A stretch of 9,493 nucleotides of DNA from an uncultured Clostridia bacterium (GTDB lineage: Bacteria > Bacillota > Clostridia > Oscillospirales > Oscillospiraceae): the NCBI GenBank assembly GCA_945946745.1, contig CAMEWZ010000060.1:1-9493 (forward strand), given 5' to 3'. This document shows, one piece after another, positions 5,755 through 9,493 of this stretch. Under the pieces are notes generated by a model that saw only the letters and a program-made list of their open reading frames with translations, was not told the DNA's origin and did no database searches. The position numbers were made by a program, and so were the translations under genes. Numbering within the stretch: position 1 is the stretch's first letter; every line of letters starts with the position of its first letter.

Positions 5755-6920
5755 ATTGATTCCTCCTGGATTTTTCTCTGGTTTCTGTATCTGGATATTT
5801 GTAAAACGATCCCCATTTCCCCCAGATTCACCGCCAGTGCCGTGCCGCCGTAGGAAAAAAACGGCAGCGCGATGCCGGTGGAGGGCAACAGGTTCGTGAC
5901 AACGCAAAGGTTTAAAATGGTCTGAACCGCAATCAGCGTGACCAGTCCCGCGGCCAAAACCGTGGAAAATCGATCCCGGGCACGCAGGGCGATCCAGTAG
6001 CCCCGGCAGATGGTGACGGCAAACAGCGCCGCAATGGCGGCGGCCCCCACCAGGCCCAGCTCCTCGCAGCAGATGGCGAAGATATAGTCGTTATATTGAA
6101 AGGGCAGATACAAATATTTCTGCCGGGATTTGCCATAGCCCAAGCCAAACAGTCCGCCGGAGCCGATGGCATACAGGGATTGCAGAATTTGGTAGCCGGT
6201 ATCCCCGGGATCCAGCTCCGGATGGAGCCAGGCGCTGACCCGATCTCCGGCATAACCCATAAATTGAATATAAATCAGAACAAATACCACGGCGGCGCCT
6301 GCCCCGGCCAGCAGCCATCTGGGGCTGGTACCCGCCACGAACATCATCACCACCGCCACCATGCCCATGAGCATAATGGCAGACAAATGCTTTTCCAGCG
6401 CCAATGGCACCAGAATGCCCAGCAGCGCCGCGCCAAAGCCCAGCACGCCGTAGCGGAAATATTTCGCGTTCTGCCCATAGCGCCGGGTCAGCCGGGCAAA
6501 CAACAGGATCATGGTAAACTTGGCCACCTCGGAGGGCTGAAACTGGATGCCCGCCAGGTTGATCCAGCGTTTCGCGCCGTTGACCTCCTCGCCGATGACC
6601 AGCACGGACAGCAGCAGCACAATGCTGATGCCATACAACAGCCATGCGCAGCGGTACCAGATCCCCACGGGAATCCGGCTGAAAAAATACATGGCAGCTA
6701 GTCCGATGGCGGCGCAAACCGCCTGCTTTTGCAGGTATTTGGTGGAAATCGCATAGCCGGTGTCATATTCGCTCTGGGCATAGCTGGCCGAGTACAGCAT
6801 GGCCAGCCCCACTGCCAGCAGCAAAAGCACCAGGAACAAAAAGGGGTAGTCTACACTTTCCCCCGCCCGCTTCCACAGGCGGCGATCCTCTTTGGCATGG
6901 AGAATACGCTCTCCTGCCAT
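5751..6920 (-). CDS. ftsW: FtsW-type SEDS peptidoglycan glycosyltransferase
   Basis: A 389-residue polytopic membrane protein of the SEDS family (FtsW/RodA/SpoVE), which polymerises lipid II into glycan strands with a partner class B penicillin-binding protein. It shows about ten hydrophobic segments, the first at 26-45 after a short charged cytoplasmic start. SEDS landmarks present are GAKRWINLAGIQFQPSEVAK (115-134), GLGYGKSRQKYLYLP (259-273), the likely catalytic aspartate D278 in NDYIFAICCEELGL, and LPSTGIALPFFSYGGTA (345-361). AAGGAG lies 6 nt before the start. Placement between mraY and murG indicates the division enzyme FtsW, but SpoVE, the sporulation paralogue, cannot be excluded from sequence alone. 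Its PBP partner is not in the window. murD, often found just before this gene, is missing. Confidence 0.95.
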   Translation of the reverse strand: MAGERILHAKEDRRLWKRAGESVDYPFLFLVLLLLAVGLAMLYSASYAQSEYDTGYAISTKYLQKQAVCAAIGLAAMYFFSRIPVGIWYRCAWLLYGISIVLLLSVLVIGEEVNGAKRWINLAGIQFQPSEVAKFTMILLFARLTRRYGQNAKYFRYGVLGFGAALLGILVPLALEKHLSAIMLMGMVAVVMMFVAGTSPRWLLAGAGAAVVFVLIYIQFMGYAGDRVSAWLHPELDPGDTGYQILQSLYAIGSGGLFGLGYGKSRQKYLYLPFQYNDYIFAICCEELGLVGAAAIAALFAVTICRGYWIALRARDRFSTVLAAGLVTLIAVQTILNLCVVTNLLPSTGIALPFFSYGGTALAVNLGEMGIVLQISRYRNQRKIQEESI

Positions 6921-6938
6921 GGGAAGCTCCTTTCCAGT

Positions 6939-6982
6939 TCCCCGTCAAGGGGGGATTGCCACGCCAGTGTGCGCACTGACGC
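6939..6982 (-). other. Hairpin-containing spacer between mraY and ftsW
   Basis: The 77-nt gap holds a 9-bp stem with a 4-nt loop (6961-6982, GCGTCAGTG against CACTGGCGT, two G-U pairs) and a short CCCC/GGGG stem (about 6939-6955). Neither is followed by a U-run, so they are not classical terminators. They may mark an mRNA processing or attenuation point, or the remnant of a rearrangement; this is inference. Confidence 0.5.
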
Positions 6983-6997
6983 GCAAGGACAGTATCG

Positions 6998-7975
6998 TTA
7001 TCCGATCAGACCGGAAATACCGAACCAGGCCAGCAGACACATGACGGCGGAAACTGCCGCGAAGCTCAGCACGATCTTTTCTTCCTTCCAGCCGCACATT
7101 TCAAAATGATGATGGATGGGCGCCATTTTAAACAGCCGCTTGCCGTGGGTAGCCTTAAAGTAACCCACCTGCAAAATCACGGACAGGGTCTCGCAAATGT
7201 ACACAAAGCCCACCAGAATCAAGATCAGCGGCATCTCCAGAGCAAAGGCCAGGGAGCAGACCACGCCCCCCAGGAACAAAGAGCCGGTATCTCCCATAAA
7301 CACCTTGGCCGGATGCCAGTTGTAGAACAGATAGGCAATCAATCCGCCCACCAGGGACGCAGGCAGCAGCGCCAGATCGTATTTTCCCAGCGCCACGGAG
7401 GCGGCGGTGAAAAACACCATCACCGGTAATGTCACCGAGCTGCTCAAACCGTCTACGCCGTCGGTCAGATTCACCGCGTTGACACAGCCCACCATGACAA
7501 ACATGGCAAAGAAAATATACACGATGGGGTGCAGGTCAAAGCGGACGTTGAAAAACGGGATGTACAGGTGGGTATCCATGGCGCCGGAGCGGTACATGGC
7601 ATACAAAAACACGGCGGACACCGCCATTTGCAGCATGGCCTTCTGCAAAGAGGTCAGTCCCAAATTCTGATGGTGCCGGATCTTGGTGAAGTCATCCAGA
7701 AAACCGATGAACCCAAAGCAAAGCGCCAGCATCAGCACATAAAATACGGAATAGTCCCCCATGGAGGGGATGTTCACCAGCAGGCACACAATCGTGGAAA
7801 AAACAAACATCAGTCCGCCCATCATGGGGGTGCCCGCCTTGTAATTGTGCCAGGTCGGCCCGACCTCCCGAATGGACTGTCCCGCCTTCAGCGCCCGCAG
7901 CACCGGCAGCAGCAGATATCCCAGCAGCGCGGTTAGCGGGAAAGCAGCCGCTCCCGTCAGTAAAATTCTCGTCAT
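6998..7975 (-). CDS. mraY: MraY, phospho-MurNAc-pentapeptide transferase
   Basis: A 325-residue integral membrane enzyme, matching the usual Gram-positive length. It transfers phospho-MurNAc-pentapeptide from the UDP precursor to undecaprenyl phosphate, forming lipid I. About ten hydrophobic segments are visible. Diagnostic motifs are KAGTPMMGG (46-54), the aspartate pair in GFLDDFTK (D94, D95), NAVNLTDGVDGL (166-177), FMGDTGS (226-232) and the histidine cluster MAPIHHHFE (284-292). GGAGG lies 7 nt before the start, and the gene begins 13 nt after the murF stop. It uses the product of MurF directly and supplies MurG, encoded two genes downstream. Confidence 0.98.
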   Translation of the reverse strand: MTRILLTGAAAFPLTALLGYLLLPVLRALKAGQSIREVGPTWHNYKAGTPMMGGLMFVFSTIVCLLVNIPSMGDYSVFYVLMLALCFGFIGFLDDFTKIRHHQNLGLTSLQKAMLQMAVSAVFLYAMYRSGAMDTHLYIPFFNVRFDLHPIVYIFFAMFVMVGCVNAVNLTDGVDGLSSSVTLPVMVFFTAASVALGKYDLALLPASLVGGLIAYLFYNWHPAKVFMGDTGSLFLGGVVCSLAFALEMPLILILVGFVYICETLSVILQVGYFKATHGKRLFKMAPIHHHFEMCGWKEEKIVLSFAAVSAVMCLLAWFGISGLIG

Positions 7976-7988
7976 GGTCGTTCCTCCG

Positions 7989-9347
7989 TTATCTTTCGTC
8001 TTTCAGCAGCGCTTCCAGCGCCAGCTCCAAATGCATTCCGTGACTGGCCTTGAACAAAATCACGTCTCCGGGCTTTGCCTCCCGCTTCAGCGCCGTCACC
8101 AATTCCTTTCGATCCAGGTACGCCCTGCACCGGTTCTCCGGCATTCCGCCGGTGATGGTTCCGTCGATGACCCGCTTGGCATAGGGGCCGTAGGCAAATA
8201 CCAAATCCGCTTTTTCCGCCGCGATGCGGCCGATCTTGTAATGCTCCGCCTGGGCGCAGTCCCCCAGCTCCAGCATATCCCCCAGCACGGCGATGTGCCG
8301 CCCGGGGCGGTTGCCCAGAACCCCTAAGGCCGCTGCCATGGACTCCGGCCCGGCATTGTAGCAGTCATTGATAATGGTAAAGCCCTTGGCCTGGAAAATC
8401 TCCTGACGCCCGGAAAGGTTTTGGAACCGGGCCAGATTCTCCTCAATTCGCTCCGGCGGCACCTCCAGCTTCAGCCCCACCGCCACCGCGGCCAGGGCAT
8501 CGTTGACAAAGTGGAGTCCCTCCAGGCCCATCCGCACCGACATGGACAGTTTCCCTGCCTCTGCCCGGAAAACCAAGGCGCCATCCTCCTGTCTGGCGTC
8601 CAGCCCCCGGACATCACAGCCCTCGCTCTGACCAAAATAGGTGATCCGCTGTTGGGGCAGCCGATCCAGGTAGCGCAGCAGCGTGTCGTCTCCGTTGAGC
8701 AGCAGCATTCCCCGGGGGGACATTCCCTCCGTGATCTCCAGCTTTGCCTTCCGGATCCCCTCCTGGGAGCCTAAGTACTCAATATGGGATGTGCCGATAT
8801 TCACAATCACCGCCACATCCGGATGGGCGATTCCCGAGAGGTAGGCAATTTCCCGGAAATGGTTCATCCCCATTTCCAGCACCGCCACCTCGGTTTCCAT
8901 GGGCATGGACAGAATCGCCATTGGCATCCCGATATCATTGTTGTGGTTGGCAGGGGATTTGCTGACCCGGTAGGTGCCCTCCAGCACCGCGGCGATCATT
9001 TCCTTGGTGGTGCTTTTGCCCACGGAACCGGTGACGCCAACCACCTTGGGGCCGATGCACTTTAATTCCTCCCGGGCAATGTCCCCCAGCGCGATCCGGG
9101 GATCCTCCACATAAATTGCCGGGTAATCCCCCACCCGGCGGCTGCACAGCACCGCCGCCGCGCCCTTTTCCATGGCGGCAGGAATAAAGTCGTGACCGTC
9201 CCGGGCGCCTTGCAGGGCAATGAACAGCTGTCCCGGTTGCAACACCCGGGTATCGTTATTCGCGCCAAAAAAGGCGACGTCGGCATATTGTTCGTCCACA
9301 GTGCCGCCGCACCATTCGGCGGCCTGGCCCAGCGTAATGTTTGCCAT
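7989..9347 (-). CDS. murF: MurF, UDP-MurNAc-tripeptide--D-Ala-D-Ala ligase
   Basis: A 452-residue cytoplasmic Mur ligase that uses ATP to add D-Ala-D-Ala to the UDP-MurNAc-tripeptide. Its three domains follow the family order: an N-terminal UDP-substrate domain (about 1-98, with FIALQGARDGHDF at 42-54), a central ATPase with P-loop GVTGSVGKSTTKEM (104-117) and SPANHNNDIGMP (131-142), and a C-terminal domain with INDCYNAGPESM (326-337), VLGDMLELG (354-362) and KASHGMHLE (433-441). The start is set at MANITLGQAAEW because the N-terminal domain begins there and GAGG lies 7 nt upstream. The ATG is 1 nt after the murE stop (TAA-C-ATG), so translation is probably coupled. An in-frame ATG at 9458 lies inside murE and is rejected. 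Confidence 0.97.
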   Translation of the reverse strand: MANITLGQAAEWCGGTVDEQYADVAFFGANNDTRVLQPGQLFIALQGARDGHDFIPAAMEKGAAAVLCSRRVGDYPAIYVEDPRIALGDIAREELKCIGPKVVGVTGSVGKSTTKEMIAAVLEGTYRVSKSPANHNNDIGMPMAILSMPMETEVAVLEMGMNHFREIAYLSGIAHPDVAVIVNIGTSHIEYLGSQEGIRKAKLEITEGMSPRGMLLLNGDDTLLRYLDRLPQQRITYFGQSEGCDVRGLDARQEDGALVFRAEAGKLSMSVRMGLEGLHFVNDALAAVAVGLKLEVPPERIEENLARFQNLSGRQEIFQAKGFTIINDCYNAGPESMAAALGVLGNRPGRHIAVLGDMLELGDCAQAEHYKIGRIAAEKADLVFAYGPYAKRVIDGTITGGMPENRCRAYLDRKELVTALKREAKPGDVILFKASHGMHLELALEALLKDER

Positions 9348-9348
9348 G

Positions 9349-9493
9349 TTATTTCCTCGTTTCCGCCAGATGGGCTGCGACCACTTCCCGTTCATCCAGG
9401 TGGCGTTTGTGTCCGCCGATGTCCTGGTAGGTCTCATGGCCCTTTCCAGCAAGTACAATTATATCATCTTTTTCCGCAATGTCCATAGCATAT
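9349..9493 (-). CDS. murE: MurE, UDP-MurNAc-dipeptide--amino acid ligase, C-terminal fragment
   Basis: The last 47 codons and TAA stop of a gene entering from the right edge. The visible protein reads YAMDIAEKDDIIVLAGKGHE followed by TYQDIGGHKRHLDEREVV and ends in AETRK. LAGKGHETYQ(D/E)I is the hallmark of the MurE C-terminal domain, and its position directly before murF confirms it. MurE adds the third stem-peptide residue (meso-diaminopimelate in most clostridia, L-lysine in some cocci). The specificity motif lies upstream of the window, so the residue used here cannot be read. The murF ribosome site is within the final codons. Confidence 0.95.
   Translation of the reverse strand, partial: YAMDIAEKDDIIVLAGKGHETYQDIGGHKRHLDEREVVAAHLAETRK
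9458..9485 (-). promoter_or_regulatory. Possible internal promoter within the murE 3' end
   Basis: Reading leftward, TGGACA (9480-9485, five of six matches to TTGACA) and a perfect TATAAT (9458-9463) are 16 bp apart. A start near 9451 would serve murF through ftsQ. Both boxes lie inside codons for the conserved MurE tail (MDIA and DDII), so the match may be chance. Confidence 0.35.

Noticed and set aside
5755..5907. Upstream in-frame extension of murG (51 residues)
   Set aside because: It lies inside ftsW in another frame, is not MurG-like, and the true start has AGGAGG 7 nt upstream and the family N-terminus MNLIFTCGGTAGH.
6943..6948. TTGACG as a -35 box for ftsW
   Set aside because: Seventeen bases downstream is TTCCCA, which does not resemble a -10 box; the element also lies in the CCCC/GGGG stem.
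9348..9458. Upstream in-frame extension of murF (37 residues)
   Set aside because: It overlaps the conserved murE tail in a different frame. MANITLGQ with GAGG 7 nt upstream is the better start.
1..9493. Mobile element, CRISPR, phage or defence system
   Set aside because: No transposase, integrase, direct-repeat array or defence domain is visible. All coding space is accounted for by core division, wall, chaperone, methyltransferase and tRNA genes.

Overview
The window is a compact stretch of a Firmicute chromosome. Every gene is on the minus strand, so transcription runs from the right edge to the left. The protein types, AGGAGG-type ribosome binding sites, sigma-A-type promoters, GC-rich codon use and a division/cell-wall cluster without ftsA suggest a GC-rich clostridial lineage, probably Oscillospiraceae/Ruminococcaceae-like. 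That placement is inference from gene style; no marker gene fixes the genus.

In transcription order (right to left), the first block is a division and cell wall (dcw) cluster: the 3' end of murE, then murF, mraY, ftsW (SEDS family), murG and ftsQ/divIB. The genes are tightly packed: 1 nt between murE and murF, 13 nt between murF and mraY, a 4-nt ATGA overlap between ftsW and murG, and 18 nt between murG and ftsQ. The only larger gap in this block is 77 nt between mraY and ftsW, where many Gram-positive clusters carry murD. Together the block completes UDP-MurNAc-pentapeptide, makes lipid I and lipid II, polymerises glycan, and adds the divisome subunit FtsQ/DivIB.

A second unit starts at a good sigma-A-like promoter in the 153-nt gap after ftsQ. 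It contains ftsZ, a class I SAM-dependent methyltransferase of unknown substrate, and hslO (Hsp33). A perfect 11-bp GC-rich hairpin separates ftsZ from the methyltransferase. The methyltransferase and hslO overlap by 4 nt. ftsA is not present before ftsZ.

The left end holds a tRNA operon with its own near-consensus promoter (TTGACA, 17 bp, TATAAT). It encodes tRNA-Val(UAC) with CCA, then tRNA-Asp(GUC), which is cut by the window edge. A hairpin lies at the predicted 5' end of the tRNA transcript.

I see no mobile elements, CRISPR arrays, phage genes or defence genes. This is mostly ordinary core genome. The points of interest are gene order (missing murD and ftsA), an unusually long basic tail on FtsQ, a divergent FtsZ C-terminus, and promoter and hairpin details. 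No gap between genes exceeds about 155 nt.
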